Shown piece after piece: positions 51,351-61,484 of a DNA stretch of 64,000 nt (position 1 is its first letter; every line of letters begins with the position of its first letter). The DNA comes from Pseudomonadota bacterium (GTDB lineage: Bacteria > Pseudomonadota > Alphaproteobacteria > Rhodospirillales > Magnetospirillaceae): NCBI GenBank assembly GCA_021781575.1, contig JAJXWP010000006.1:83748-147747 (forward strand), given 5' to 3'. The notes under the pieces are model-generated. The model was not told the origin of the DNA and ran no database searches. It was given only the letters and a program-made list of their open reading frames with translations. The translations under genes and the position numbers were made by a program.

Positions 51351-52226
51351 GTGAAGCAGCATTCAGGAACGCTGGGACGACTGGCGACACTGAAGTTGCT
51401 CGCCCAGCGTTTCGCTTTCCTGTCGCTGGTCATGGCCTCCTTCGCCCTGATGCTGCTGGGCAAGGCTGACACCGTGTTGGTGGAGCGCGTGCGGGTGGCG
51501 GTCGGCGATGCCGTCGCGCCCCTGCTCGACGTCATGTCCCGCCCGGCTGGGGCCATCGCCGAAGTGGTCGGCGCGGTCCATGATCTTGCCGAACTGCGGG
51601 CCGAGAACGTCCGTCTCAAGGCTGAGAACGCCAAGCTGATGCATTGGCAGATGGTGGCTCGTCAGCTCGACAACGAGAACCGCGCCTTCCGCCAGCAGCT
51701 CAACTTTATCCCGGATCCCGACCCGTCGTTCATCACCACCCGGGTGATCGGCGACACCGGCGGTGCTTTCGTTCATTCCATGCTGATCAACGCCGGCGGC
51801 CGCGATGGCGTGCGCAAGGGCCAAGCTGTGATCGCCGGCGAGGTCCTGGTCGGGCGCATCGCCGAAGTCGGCCAGCGGTCGGCGCGAGTGCTGCTGCTGA
51901 CCGACATCAACAGCCGCATTCCGGTGGTTCTCGAGGGATCCCGTGCCAAGGCCATCCTCACCGGCGACAACTCCGACCGGCCGCGCCTCAGCTATCTTTC
52001 GCCAAATACCAACGCCTCGCCCGGCGACCGGGTGGTGACCTCGGGCCATGGCGGCGCCTTCCCGCCGGGCATGCCGATCGGCGTGGTGTCGTCGGTCCAG
52101 GACGGCGTCGTGCGGGTCGAGCCGTTTGTGCATCGCTACCAGTTGGAATATGTCACCGTCGTCGACTACGGCCTTCCCGGGATCCTGCCTTCGGAGGCGG
52201 CGGCCGGCGAGGGACGCGATCGGTGA
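51351..52226 (+). CDS. mreC: Rod-shape-determining protein MreC
   Basis: 291 residues from a GTG with GGAGAGG upstream. An N-terminal helix (FAFLSLVMASFALMLLG, residues ~22-38) is followed by a coiled coil (LRAENVRLKAENAKLMHWQM) and the beta-barrel domain (RVIGDTGGAFVHSMLINAGG ... GDRVVTSGHGGAFPPGMPIG). It links MreB to PBP2/RodA in the periplasm. Its stop overlaps the mreD start (GTGA). Confidence 0.96.
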   Translation: MKQHSGTLGRLATLKLLAQRFAFLSLVMASFALMLLGKADTVLVERVRVAVGDAVAPLLDVMSRPAGAIAEVVGAVHDLAELRAENVRLKAENAKLMHWQMVARQLDNENRAFRQQLNFIPDPDPSFITTRVIGDTGGAFVHSMLINAGGRDGVRKGQAVIAGEVLVGRIAEVGQRSARVLLLTDINSRIPVVLEGSRAKAILTGDNSDRPRLSYLSPNTNASPGDRVVTSGHGGAFPPGMPIGVVSSVQDGVVRVEPFVHRYQLEYVTVVDYGLPGILPSEAAAGEGRDR

Positions 52227-52735
52227 AGACCACCTTTCTGCAGCGGTTGGACCAGGTGGTCCGCCAGCTGCTGCCGTTCAGCCTGACCCTGTTGCTGGTG
52301 CTGCTCGACGCCATGCCGACCCGGCTGCCAGGATTCGCCGCGGTGGCTCCGTTGCTGCCGCTGATCAGCGTTTATTATTGGGCGATCTACCGGCCCGAAT
52401 TATTGCCGCCGTCGGTGGCTTTCGCCCTTGGCGTGATCAATGACGTGATCATCGGCACGCCGCTTGGCGTGTCGGCCCTGGTCTATCTGCTGGTCCAGGG
52501 CATGACGGCATCGCAACGCCGTTTTTTCCACGGCAAATCGTTCCTGGTCGCCTGGTGGGCGTTCGGCTTGGTGGCGGTGGTCGCCTTGATGCTGCAATGG
52601 ATTCTGGTCAGCGTCATTTTCGGCCATATGCTGGCGCCGCAGGCGGTGATTGTCGAATTCGTCATGACCGTCGCCTTCTATCCCTTGCTCTGCTGGCTGT
52701 TCGCCAGGACCCAGCTGGCCCTGATGCGCCAATGA
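52223..52735 (+). CDS. mreD: Rod-shape-determining protein MreD
   Basis: 170 residues from a GTG overlapping the mreC stop. Five hydrophobic helices are visible (LLPFSLTLLLVLLDAMP, VAPLLPLISVYYWAIYRP and others), with the family motif LISVYYWAIYRPELLPPS. The inner-membrane partner of MreC. Its stop overlaps the mrdA start. Confidence 0.93.
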   Translation: MKTTFLQRLDQVVRQLLPFSLTLLLVLLDAMPTRLPGFAAVAPLLPLISVYYWAIYRPELLPPSVAFALGVINDVIIGTPLGVSALVYLLVQGMTASQRRFFHGKSFLVAWWAFGLVAVVALMLQWILVSVIFGHMLAPQAVIVEFVMTVAFYPLLCWLFARTQLALMRQ

Positions 52736-54690
52736 ACCACGACGGCGACCGGGGCAAGATCATCAGCCGGCGGGCCGCCCTGCTGGGCGGCGGAAAGCTG
52801 CTGCTGCTGTCCACTCTCGCCGGGCGCATGTACTACCTGCAGGTGCTCGAAGCCGACAAATACGCCGTCCTGGCCGACGAGAACCGCATCAACCTGCGCC
52901 TGTTGCCGCCGCCGCGCGGGCGCATCCTCGATCGCAACGGCGTTCCCATGGCGGTCAACCAGCAGAATTATCGGGTGCTGATCGTCTCCGAACAGACCGA
53001 CGATCTGGACGATACTCTGGACGCCCTGTCCAATATCATCCCGATCAACGATCATGATCGGGCCCGCATCGCCCGCGAAGCCAAGCGGCATCGCAGCTAT
53101 GTTCCGGTGACCGTGCGCGAGAACCTGAGTTGGCAGGACGTCGCCCGCATCGAAATCAACATCCCGGACCTGCCGGGGGTGATGATCGATGTCGGGCAGA
53201 GCCGCAACTATCCGCTGGAGGGGCTGGGCGCCCATCTGCTCGGCTACGTGTCGGCGGTCTCTGAGGCCGATCTGCAGAATTCCTCGGACCCGCTGCTGGA
53301 GCTGCCAGGCTTCCGCATCGGCAAGGCCGGCATCGAGCGGGTCTATGACCAGGCGCTGAGGGGCAAGGGCGGAACCAGCCAGGTGGAGGTCAACGCGGTC
53401 GGCCGCACCATCCGTGAGCTGAAGCGCGACGAGGGTGAGCCCGGCCTGGACCTGGCACTGACCATCGACCTCGAACTGCAGCAGTTCGCCGCGCAGCGGC
53501 TGGGCGAGGAGAGCGCCGCCGCGGTGGTGGTCGACATCCATACCGGCGATGTGCTGGTGATGGCCTCGACTCCCAGCTTCGACCCCAATGCCTTCAACCG
53601 CGGCCTGTCCTCGGAAGAATGGAAGGATCTGATCTCCAATCCCCGCGCGCCGCTGACCAACAAAGCGATCGCCGGCCAGTATCCGCCGGGCTCGACCTTC
53701 AAGCTGATGACCGCCATGGCGGCGCTCGAGAGCGGCGCCATCACCCCCGACCAGCGGGTGTTCTGCCCCGGCCAGATGAGTCTCGGCAATCTTACCCTGC
53801 ATTGCTGGAAGAAGGGCGGCCACGGCTCGGTCGACCTGATCGCCGGCATCCAGCATTCCTGCGACGTCTATTTCTATGAGATCGCCCGCCGGGCCGGCTG
53901 GGAACGGATCGCCGATATGGCCAAGCGCTTCGGTCTGGGCACCTCACTCGGCCTCGACCTGCCCGGCGAGCGATCCGGCACCATACCCGACAAGGCATGG
54001 AAGCGGGCGACGCTCGGCCAGCCCTGGTATCCCGGCGAAACGCCGATCAACGCCATCGGTCAGGGCTATGTCCTGGCCACGCCGCTGCAACTGGCGGTGA
54101 TGGTGGCCCGGCTGGCCAATGGCGGCTATGGGGTGACACCGCATCTGGCCCGGGACACTGTGGACGGCGTCCATGCCGTGCCGCGGCCGGCCCCCGACTG
54201 GCCGGAGATCGGCGTTTCCGGCCACAATCTGGCGCAGGTCCGCCGCGGCATGTTCGCCGTCTGCAACGAACCGGGCGGCACCGCGTTTTCGGCGCGCATC
54301 AAGGACGAAACAATGGCGATGTCGGGCAAGACCGGCTCGTCGCAAGTGAAGCATATTTCCTCACGGGAGCGGGAGGCCGGCCTGAAAAAGCAAGAGGAGC
54401 TGCCGTGGAAGGACCGCGATCACGCCCTGTTCGTGTGCTATGCGCCGGAGTCCGAGCCGCGTTATGCCTGCTGCGTGGTGGTTGAGCACGGCGCCCACGG
54501 CGGTTCGGCCGCCGCCCCCGTGGCCCGCGATATCCTGATCGAACTGCAGAAGCGCTATGTGCAGCATCCGGCCGGGACGCCCGACCGGCAGCCGGACGAC
54601 CCCGCCGGCGCCGCCCGGCACCGTGCCGACTTTCAGCTTCATGGCCATGACCACGACCATGGTGCCCATGATCACGGTGACCACGGATGA
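52732..54690 (+). CDS. mrdA: Penicillin-binding protein 2 with His-rich C-terminal tail
   Basis: 652 residues from ATG 52732 overlapping mreD. An N-terminal anchor (LLGGGKLLLLSTLAGRMYYL) is followed by the PBP dimerisation region (RGRILDRNGVPMAVN). The transpeptidase has PPGSTFKLMTAM (catalytic Ser), HSCDVYFYE (SxD variant of SxN) and SGKTGSSQV (KTG). The last ~17 residues (LHGHDHDHGAHDHGDHG) are His/Asp-rich, not usual for PBP2, and could bind metal in the periplasm. It cross-links side-wall peptidoglycan with RodA, whose start overlaps by four bases. Confidence 0.95.
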   Translation: MNHDGDRGKIISRRAALLGGGKLLLLSTLAGRMYYLQVLEADKYAVLADENRINLRLLPPPRGRILDRNGVPMAVNQQNYRVLIVSEQTDDLDDTLDALSNIIPINDHDRARIAREAKRHRSYVPVTVRENLSWQDVARIEINIPDLPGVMIDVGQSRNYPLEGLGAHLLGYVSAVSEADLQNSSDPLLELPGFRIGKAGIERVYDQALRGKGGTSQVEVNAVGRTIRELKRDEGEPGLDLALTIDLELQQFAAQRLGEESAAAVVVDIHTGDVLVMASTPSFDPNAFNRGLSSEEWKDLISNPRAPLTNKAIAGQYPPGSTFKLMTAMAALESGAITPDQRVFCPGQMSLGNLTLHCWKKGGHGSVDLIAGIQHSCDVYFYEIARRAGWERIADMAKRFGLGTSLGLDLPGERSGTIPDKAWKRATLGQPWYPGETPINAIGQGYVLATPLQLAVMVARLANGGYGVTPHLARDTVDGVHAVPRPAPDWPEIGVSGHNLAQVRRGMFAVCNEPGGTAFSARIKDETMAMSGKTGSSQVKHISSREREAGLKKQEELPWKDRDHALFVCYAPESEPRYACCVVVEHGAHGGSAAAPVARDILIELQKRYVQHPAGTPDRQPDDPAGAARHRADFQLHGHDHDHGAHDHGDHG

Positions 54691-55847
54691 TCGGTTCGCG
54701 TCAGAATTTCTCTTTCAGCCGCTCGGAGATGACGCTCAAGGAGAAGCTGTGGCATGTCAGCTGGTCGTTCGTCCTGCTGGTCACGGCGGTCTGCTCGATC
54801 GGTTTCCTGACACTGTATTCGGCGGCGAACGGCAGTATCGACCCTTGGGCATCGCGGCAGATGCTGCGCTTCCTGGTGGGAATGGCGGTCATGCTGTCGG
54901 TCGCCATGGTCGACATCCGCGCCTGGATGCGCTGGTCCTACACGCTCTATGTGGTGGCACTGGTCCTGCTGATGGCGGTGGAGATCCGCGGCTCGGTCGG
55001 CATGGGGGCGCAGCGGTGGATCGATCTCGGCTTCATCCAGCTGCAGCCCTCGGAAATCATGAAGATCACCCTGGTGCTGGCGCTGGCCCGATATTTCCAC
55101 GGAGCCAGCTACCAGGATGTGGGGCGGCCGTTGTTCCTCGTCCCACCGCTGTTGATGGTCCTGGCGCCGGTAGGGTTCGTGCTGAAGCAGCCTGATCTGG
55201 GCACCGCCATGATGCTCACCCTGGCCAGCGGCGCGATGTTCTTCCTGGCCGGCGTCAGACTGTGGAAGTTCGGCCTCATCATCGGCGCCGGCGGCGCGGC
55301 GGTGCCGGTTGCCTGGCGGTTCATGCGCGAATACCAGCGCCAGCGGATCATCACCTTCCTCAATCCGGAAAGCGACCCTCTGGGCGCCGGGTACCATATT
55401 CTGCAGTCGAAGATCGCTCTCGGTTCAGGCGGCCTGTTCGGCAAGGGCTTCATGCTGGGCACGCAAAGCCACCTCAACTTCCTGCCGGAGAAACAGACCG
55501 ATTTCATTTTCACCATGCTGGCCGAGGAATGGGGGATGGTCGGAGGCGTCGTGCTGGTCGGCCTCTATACCCTGATCCTGGTCTACGGCTATGCCATGAG
55601 CCTGCGCAGCCGCAGCCAGTTCGGCCGCCTGGCCGGCCTCGGGCTGACTACCACCTTCTTCCTTTACGTGTTCATCAACACCGCCATGGTGATGGGGCTG
55701 GTGCCGGTGGTCGGTGTGCCACTGCCGCTCATCTCCTATGGTGGCACCGCCATGCTGACGCTGTTGTTCGGCTTCGGCCTGATCCTGAGCATCCATATCC
55801 ATCGCGATGTTCATATCGGGCGGCGCGGCGCCGCCGACGACGTGTGA
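54687..55847 (+). CDS. rodA: Peptidoglycan glycosyltransferase RodA (MrdB)
   Basis: 386 residues with about ten membrane helices. SEDS signatures are GAQRWIDLGFIQLQPSEIMK, LNFLPEKQTDFIFTMLAEEW and GLVPVVGVPLPLISYGGTAM. It polymerises glycan strands in elongation with PBP2. The ATG overlaps the mrdA stop (ATGA). It is the last gene of the elongasome operon, with tRNA-Lys about 110 bp downstream. Confidence 0.97.
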   Translation: MIGSRQNFSFSRSEMTLKEKLWHVSWSFVLLVTAVCSIGFLTLYSAANGSIDPWASRQMLRFLVGMAVMLSVAMVDIRAWMRWSYTLYVVALVLLMAVEIRGSVGMGAQRWIDLGFIQLQPSEIMKITLVLALARYFHGASYQDVGRPLFLVPPLLMVLAPVGFVLKQPDLGTAMMLTLASGAMFFLAGVRLWKFGLIIGAGGAAVPVAWRFMREYQRQRIITFLNPESDPLGAGYHILQSKIALGSGGLFGKGFMLGTQSHLNFLPEKQTDFIFTMLAEEWGMVGGVVLVGLYTLILVYGYAMSLRSRSQFGRLAGLGLTTTFFLYVFINTAMVMGLVPVVGVPLPLISYGGTAMLTLLFGFGLILSIHIHRDVHIGRRGAADDV

Positions 55848-55959
55848 CAAGGCCGGGATTGCCTTAGAGCGTAAGCCGGACTACCGCTGTGGCAGCGCAC
55901 CGGCAAAAAAGCATTCGACAAACCGGCGGTGCTTTGCTAAAAAGCCGGCCTCCCGCAGC

Positions 55960-56035
<76 letters not shown>

Positions 56036-56167
56036 AATTTTCGATGCAGTGCATCGACTTGCGAAGGCCCGGCCGCGTGACCGGGCCTTTCGCTTTCCTC
56101 GGTCCCCGGAACGTTCCCGTTTTCGCATCCGGCGGCCCAGTGTATTAGCCTGAGAGGCCTTGCCGTC

Positions 56168-57943
56168 ATGAAGTGCTTTTTTTCCGACCATCCCCTCGCG
56201 CGGGCGCTCGTCGAGCGCGGCTATGCCGAACTCACCGCGGTCCAGGCCGCCGTGCTGGGCGACGGCACCGAGGGGCGCGACTTGCTGGTCTCGGCCCAGA
56301 CCGGTTCAGGCAAGACGGTGGCCTACGGTCTGTCGATGGCCGACAGCCTGGTCGCCGACGACCAGATGATGGAACCGGCCGGCCGGCCCCTGGCCCTGGT
56401 CATTGCCCCGACCCGCGAACTGGCGCTGCAGGTGCGGGCCGAACTGTCCTGGCTCTATGATCCGGCCGGTGGTCAGCTGGTGTCCTGCGTCGGCGGCATG
56501 GACCCGCGGGCCGAGGCGCGCCGGCTGGCGCAAGGGGCCCATATTGTCGTCGGCACCCCCGGCCGGCTGCGCGACCACCTGGAGCGTGGCGCCCTCGATC
56601 CCAGCCGCTTGCGCGCGGTGGTGCTGGACGAGGCGGATGAGATGCTGGACATGGGATTCCGCGAGGATCTGGAATTTCTCCTCGACGCGACGCCCGCCGA
56701 CCGTCGGACTTTGCTGTTCTCGGCGACCCTGCCGAAGGAGATCGTCGCGTTGGCCCGGCGCTATCAGCGCGACGCCTGCCGCATCGCGGTGGAGGCGGGA
56801 AGCCGCGGTCATGCCGACATCGAACACAAGGTGGTGCGGATCGCCCCCACCGAGACCGAACACGCGGTAGTCAACCTGCTGCGCTATTATGATTCGCCGA
56901 CCGCCATGGTGTTCTGCGGCACCCGCGAGTCGGTCGGTCACCTTCAGGCCAGCCTGCACGAGCGTGGCTTCGGCGTCGTCGCCCTGTCCGGCGAGTTGAA
57001 CCAGGCCGAGCGTAACCGCGCGCTGCAGGCTTTGCGTGACGGCCGCGCCCGGGTCTGCGTCGCCACCGACGTGGCGGCGCGCGGCATCGACCTGCCCAGC
57101 CTCGACCTGGTGATCCACGCGGAATTGCCGCGCACCGCCGAGACACTGCAGCACCGCAGCGGCCGTACTGGGCGTGCCGGGCGCAAGGGAGTCAGCGTCC
57201 TCTTGGTGCCGCTGTCGCGCCGCCGCCGGGCCGAGCAACTGCTCCAGGCCGCCGGGGTCGCGGGCAACTGGGGCAGGGTTCCGACCGTCGATGACATCCG
57301 CGCCCTCGACCAGCAGCGCCTGCTTGCCGCTCCGGTCCTCTCCGAGGAGCCTGGCGAGGATGACCTGGCGATGGCGCAGGCACTGTTGCAGGCCAGGCCG
57401 CCCGAGGCGATTGCCGCCGCCCTGGTCCGCCTCTACCGCGCCCAGCTTCCCGCTGCCGAGGAGGTATGCGAACCCGGCCCCGAGGCGCCGGCGCGCGAGC
57501 GCCGCGATGCCCGTGCGCCCCGCGACGCCCGTGCACCCCGCGACGCCCGCCCGCTTCGCGGCGAGCGGACGCAGCGGTCGACGATGTGGTTCCGACTGAA
57601 CATCGGTCGACTGAAGAAAGGCGATCCGCGCTGGCTGCTGCCGCTGATCTGCCGCCAGGGTCAGATCAGCAAACCGGACATCGGGGAAATCCGCATTCTG
57701 GAGCGCGAGACCCGGTTCGAGGTGGATGCCGCCGTCGCCGACCATTTCCTGGCGGCGATCCGCCGGGTCGCACATCCGGAGGGGCGCATCGAGCCGCTGG
57801 AAGGCGCACCGGCCGAAAGTGCCGGTCAGCCGGCGGCCAAGACGTCCCGGCCTCATCGCGACAGGCCAGATCGCAAGCCAAACAAGGCAAAACCGGCCAG
57901 GCACGCCGAGGCCGGTTCGGGAAAGCGCCGAACGGCCGGTTGA
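56168..57943 (+). CDS. deaD: DEAD-box RNA helicase with DbpA-like C-terminal domain
   Basis: 591 residues. Helicase motifs in order: Q-motif region ([12 protein letters not shown]), [44 protein letters not shown] and [11 protein letters not shown] low-complexity RDARAP repeat (about residues 443-467) leads to a DbpA/CsdA-type RNA-binding domain ([20 protein letters not shown]) and a basic tail. It likely acts in ribosome assembly or mRNA turnover, like CsdA/DeaD. DbpA itself is shorter and lacks the long tail. Confidence 0.88.
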   Translation: MKCFFSDHPLARALVERGYAELTAVQAAVLGDGTEGRDLLVSAQTGSGKTVAYGLSMADSLVADDQMMEPAGRPLALVIAPTRELALQVRAELSWLYDPAGGQLVSCVGGMDPRAEARRLAQGAHIVVGTPGRLRDHLERGALDPSRLRAVVLDEADEMLDMGFREDLEFLLDATPADRRTLLFSATLPKEIVALARRYQRDACRIAVEAGSRGHADIEHKVVRIAPTETEHAVVNLLRYYDSPTAMVFCGTRESVGHLQASLHERGFGVVALSGELNQAERNRALQALRDGRARVCVATDVAARGIDLPSLDLVIHAELPRTAETLQHRSGRTGRAGRKGVSVLLVPLSRRRRAEQLLQAAGVAGNWGRVPTVDDIRALDQQRLLAAPVLSEEPGEDDLAMAQALLQARPPEAIAAALVRLYRAQLPAAEEVCEPGPEAPARERRDARAPRDARAPRDARPLRGERTQRSTMWFRLNIGRLKKGDPRWLLPLICRQGQISKPDIGEIRILERETRFEVDAAVADHFLAAIRRVAHPEGRIEPLEGAPAESAGQPAAKTSRPHRDRPDRKPNKAKPARHAEAGSGKRRTAG

Positions 57944-58031
57944 TGGGCTGGCCGGCCCTCGGCCGCTCATGGTCTCAGCCTTCGATCTGAAGGTGGTCGC
58001 CGACGATGAAACAGGTCTGACGAGGTCGATG

Positions 58032-58400
58032 ATGGACAGTGACGTGAAATGCCCGAAATGCGGCTCCGAGCATGCGTACCAGGATGGCAGCCTGTGGGTC
58101 TGCCCGGAATGCGCCCATGAATGGAGCCCCGAGGCCGGTGCGGTCGAGGACGGTGCGGTCGAGGACGGCGCGGACGGCGGCGGCCAGGTCCGGGACGCTA
58201 ATGGCAACCCGCTCGTCGATGGTGACAGTGTGACGGTCATCAAGGATCTGAAGGTCAAGGGCTCGTCCATGGTGGTCAAGGGCGGCACCAAGGTGAAGAA
58301 TATCCGCCTGGTGGATGCGACGGATGGACACAATATTGCCTGCAAGATCGACGGTATCGGGGCAATGAATTTGAAGTCGGAGTTTGTGAAGAAAGCTTAG
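58032..58400 (+). CDS. PhnA/YjdM-family zinc-ribbon protein
   Basis: 122 residues from ATG 58032 (GAGG 6 bp upstream; ATG 58029 is too close to it). An N-terminal zinc ribbon ([21 protein letters not shown]) is followed by an acidic spacer with a repeated [11 protein letters not shown], then the PhnA SH3-like domain ([19 protein letters not shown] and [20 protein letters not shown]). The family is often coded near phosphonate genes, but none is present here. Its function is not settled. Confidence 0.85.
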   Translation: MDSDVKCPKCGSEHAYQDGSLWVCPECAHEWSPEAGAVEDGAVEDGADGGGQVRDANGNPLVDGDSVTVIKDLKVKGSSMVVKGGTKVKNIRLVDATDGHNIACKIDGIGAMNLKSEFVKKA

Positions 58401-58628
58401 AGCGCTTCGCGCCCAGACGGAGTCGCCTTCTCTTCTCGTCACCCTTGGGCTAGACCTCGCGAGAGTCTTTGATAGACCTGGTGCAGTAAACTTTTTGAAT
58501 GAGTTACTGCACGAGGTGGTGCTGACGCACGACATCATCCTTTGCTCCGAGCCAGCCCTGGCGGGTGGGTTGAACGACCTGCAGCCATGTTCACATTAGC
58601 CAAGTCGGGGCCTTGGGAGACGGACGCC

Positions 58629-59195
58629 ATGGGTGACATCGGAACGCAATCTCCCCTGCGGGCAGCCGCTGTCGGCGGCCTGGTCAGCGTCGGCATGCTG
58701 CTTGTGGTCGGCGGGCTCAGTCTGGCGTTCGGAGAACCGCTGCTGTTCCCCAGCCTCGGCCCCACGATCTTCATGCAAATGCAGACGCCGCCGGCTCGGA
58801 CGGCCAGAGTGTGGAACATCCTGATCGGGCATGGCGTCGGTGTCATCGCCGCGGCGGCGGCGCTGGCGGTGACTGGAGCCATGCACACGCCGCCACCGAT
58901 CGCCACCAGTGTCATTTCTTGGCAGAGGGAGCTGGCGAGCGCCCTTGCCGTCGGATTCACCATCGCAGGCCAGGTGCCCTTGCGGGCAGTTCACCCGCCG
59001 GCGGCGGCCACAACGCTCCTCATCACCTTGGGCGCAATCAATCCCGAATGGCGGGCGATTGCGGTCATCGCCGTCGGGGTCGTGATGACCGCCATCCTGG
59101 GGGAGGCAGGCCAATTCTTCCTGGCCAAAGCCGTACCTCTCCAGCCGGTGCAACCGACACAACGGCATTATGGCGGCGGCAGCGGGCCGGCGTGA
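58629..59195 (+). CDS. HPP-family membrane protein
   Basis: 188 residues from ATG 58629 (GGGAG upstream; an in-frame ATG at 58587 lacks a ribosome site). Four to five hydrophobic helices; the family motif is RAVHPPAAATTLLITLG. The N-terminal LLFPSLGPTIFMQMQTPPAR is also conserved in HPP proteins. Some plant and cyanobacterial members take part in nitrite transport. The function here is unknown. Confidence 0.85.
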   Translation: MGDIGTQSPLRAAAVGGLVSVGMLLVVGGLSLAFGEPLLFPSLGPTIFMQMQTPPARTARVWNILIGHGVGVIAAAAALAVTGAMHTPPPIATSVISWQRELASALAVGFTIAGQVPLRAVHPPAAATTLLITLGAINPEWRAIAVIAVGVVMTAILGEAGQFFLAKAVPLQPVQPTQRHYGGGSGPA

Positions 59196-59308
59196 GGCAG
59201 GGAGGCTCTTCGTCACTCGGGAATTGGCGCGGGTGTTTCCGAACCACCGCCGAATTGCTAATTTGACCATCTTGTCCGGCCCTCGACACAGGATTTCGGC
59301 ACGCGTGC

Positions 59309-60847
59309 ATGGATGCTCCCGCCTCTTCCTCGCCCTCGGCCGACACCGTGGCACTGTCCACCGCCCAAGATTCCCTGTTCAGCCGCGAGCAGGTGATGCG
59401 GGTCATCACCGGTATTCTGATCTGCATATTCCTCGGCGCCCTGGACCAGACCGTGGTGGTGCCGGCCGTGCCGGCCATGGCGGCGGACCTCAACAGCTAC
59501 GGGCACCTCTCTTGGATCATTTCGGCCTATCTGTTGACCACCACGGCGGCGACGCCGATCTACGGCAAGCTTTCGGATCTCTACGGCCGGCGGGCCCTGC
59601 TGCTGCCGGCCATCGCCTGGTTCATGGCCGCCTCGGTGCTGTGCGGCTTGGCTCAGAGCCTGCCGCAGCTCGTCGCCTTCCGGGCGCTGCAGGGCTTGGG
59701 CGGGGCCGGCTTGCTGTCCATGGCCCAGGCGACTATCGCCGACGTCATCGCGCCGCGCGAGAGGGGTAAATATCAGGCCTACTTCTCTGGGGTGTGGGCG
59801 GTGGCCAGCATCGCCGGGCCGATCCTGGGCGGCTGGATCACCGATGCCCTCTCCTGGCGCTGGATCTTCTGGATCAATGTGCCGATCGGCGTGGTTGCCT
59901 TCGTGGTGAGCAGCCGAGCCCTGCGTATTCTCACGGTGCGACGGGTCAAGGCAAGGATCGACTATGCCGGCGCCATCTTGCTCACCACGGTCATCACTTG
60001 CGTTCTGTTGATCTTGAGTTGGGGGGGCGAGACTTTCCCCTGGCGGTCCTGGCCGATCGCCGGGCTCGGCGTCGGCTCGCTGCTGGCGTTGTGGTTGTTC
60101 GCCGTGCAGGAGCGACAGGCGCCCGAACCACTGCTGCCGCCGCGTCTGTTACGCAATTCCGTGCTTTCGCTGGGAGTGATGGCGGGTTTCCTCGCCACCG
60201 CGTCCATCTTCGCCGCAGCCTTCCTGCTGCCGCTGTTCTTCCAACTGGTGTACGGAGCGAGCGCTGCGGCCTCGGGCACGCTGATGGTGCCATTCCTCGG
60301 CGGGATCGTCGTCGGTGCCTTCAGCGCCGGGATGGCGGCGCGCTGGCTCGGTCGCTGCAAGGCTTTGATGCTCACCGGGTTCGTCGCCGGCGCGGTCGGC
60401 TTCGTGCTGCTCGCGACGATCGATGCGCTGACCAGCCATGCGCTGGTCACTCTTTATATGGTACTGGCCAGCGTCGGCATCGGGTTCTGTCAGCCGTCGA
60501 GCCTGGTGGTGGTGCAGAACGCCGCCGAACGCCGGGATGTCGGCACAGCAACTGCGGCGCTGCTCTTCTTGCGCTCCATGGGGGGCGCATTTGGCAGTAC
60601 CCTGGCGGGATCGCTGCTGGCCGCCCGCTTCGCGGCGCGCATGGCCGATAGCGGCCTGGGCCAGGCGTTCAGCCTGGGCGTGCTGCGGGGCCACGGCGGC
60701 CCGGTGACGCTGGATACGGCAACGCAAGTGGTGGCCCGGGCGGCGCTGGTGGGTGGCTTCGACGTCGCCTTCCTGACCTGCGGCCTGCTTGCCGGCATCG
60801 GCGTCCTGGTCACCTTGCCGATGCGCGATCTGCCGCTGCGGGCCTGA
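59309..60847 (+). CDS. MFS multidrug exporter, DHA2 (14-helix) type
   Basis: 512 residues with about 14 membrane helices. Motif A is YGKLSDLYGRRALLL, motif B-like RALQGLGGAGLLS, motif C GPILGGWITDALSWRWIFWI. N-terminal LDQTVVVPAVPAMAADL has the acidic D1 motif of DHA2 drug:H+ antiporters such as EmrB. There is no EmrA-like fusion protein or TetR regulator next to it. The substrate is unknown. Confidence 0.9.
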   Translation: MDAPASSSPSADTVALSTAQDSLFSREQVMRVITGILICIFLGALDQTVVVPAVPAMAADLNSYGHLSWIISAYLLTTTAATPIYGKLSDLYGRRALLLPAIAWFMAASVLCGLAQSLPQLVAFRALQGLGGAGLLSMAQATIADVIAPRERGKYQAYFSGVWAVASIAGPILGGWITDALSWRWIFWINVPIGVVAFVVSSRALRILTVRRVKARIDYAGAILLTTVITCVLLILSWGGETFPWRSWPIAGLGVGSLLALWLFAVQERQAPEPLLPPRLLRNSVLSLGVMAGFLATASIFAAAFLLPLFFQLVYGASAAASGTLMVPFLGGIVVGAFSAGMAARWLGRCKALMLTGFVAGAVGFVLLATIDALTSHALVTLYMVLASVGIGFCQPSSLVVVQNAAERRDVGTATAALLFLRSMGGAFGSTLAGSLLAARFAARMADSGLGQAFSLGVLRGHGGPVTLDTATQVVARAALVGGFDVAFLTCGLLAGIGVLVTLPMRDLPLRA

Positions 60848-60973
60848 TCACCGCCGACGGCGCCATGCGGTTTCCATGCCGGGAAGAGGCCGCGCCGAGG
60901 GGGCAATCGAGAATCGGCCACGCCCTTGACCGAACGCAACTCCAAAGGCTGACAGGGGCGCTAAGGTTACGGC

Positions 60974-61387
60974 ATGGGCGTGTTCCATGGGACAGAGGGC
61001 AAGATGACCGCGACGGTCCGCTGTGGCGACAGGGAAGAGCGAAGCGAGGGCGGCATTCTTGGCCGCTTTCTGCTCCGGGTGTGGCGCGGCCAGGAGCCGC
61101 TGGGCAGGGTATTCTGGATTTACGGCGTGCTGGTGAGCGCCGCCTTGAGCGGGCTATTCCTGCTGACCCGGGCTCATGGCAATGCGGTCGGCCAGCAAGG
61201 GCTGATCCTGTTGCTTGCCTGCCACACCTGGTGGGTCCTGGGGGCCATCTGGCGCAGTGCCACCCGCGCCGAGGACGACGACTATCTGCACGGCTGCGCC
61301 CGCGCCATCACCCTGGCCTGGGGGATCAACGCCGCGCTGCTGCTCGGTTTTCTCGAAATCGGTCTGATCGGCCGGTTGCTCCGGTAA
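60974..61387 (+). CDS. Hypothetical small inner-membrane protein
   Basis: 137 residues from ATG 60974 (ATG 61004 after GAGGG is an alternative). I recognise no named family. Three hydrophobic stretches are seen: VFWIYGVLVSAALSGLFLL, GLILLLACHTWWVLGAIW and AITLAWGINAALLLGFL. The segment LLRVWRGQEPLGRVFWIYG recalls small uncharacterised alphaproteobacterial membrane proteins. It stands alone between the MFS gene and the convergent EAL gene. Confidence 0.6.
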   Translation: MGVFHGTEGKMTATVRCGDREERSEGGILGRFLLRVWRGQEPLGRVFWIYGVLVSAALSGLFLLTRAHGNAVGQQGLILLLACHTWWVLGAIWRSATRAEDDDYLHGCARAITLAWGINAALLLGFLEIGLIGRLLR

Positions 61388-61484
61388 ACCGCGCGGCGCC
61401 CGAGCGTCGCGGCCGGGACCGCGAACTTATTGTCGTCTCCACCGTTACGCCGGGGCCTAGCCGGTCCCAGGCGTGACCCGAGAA

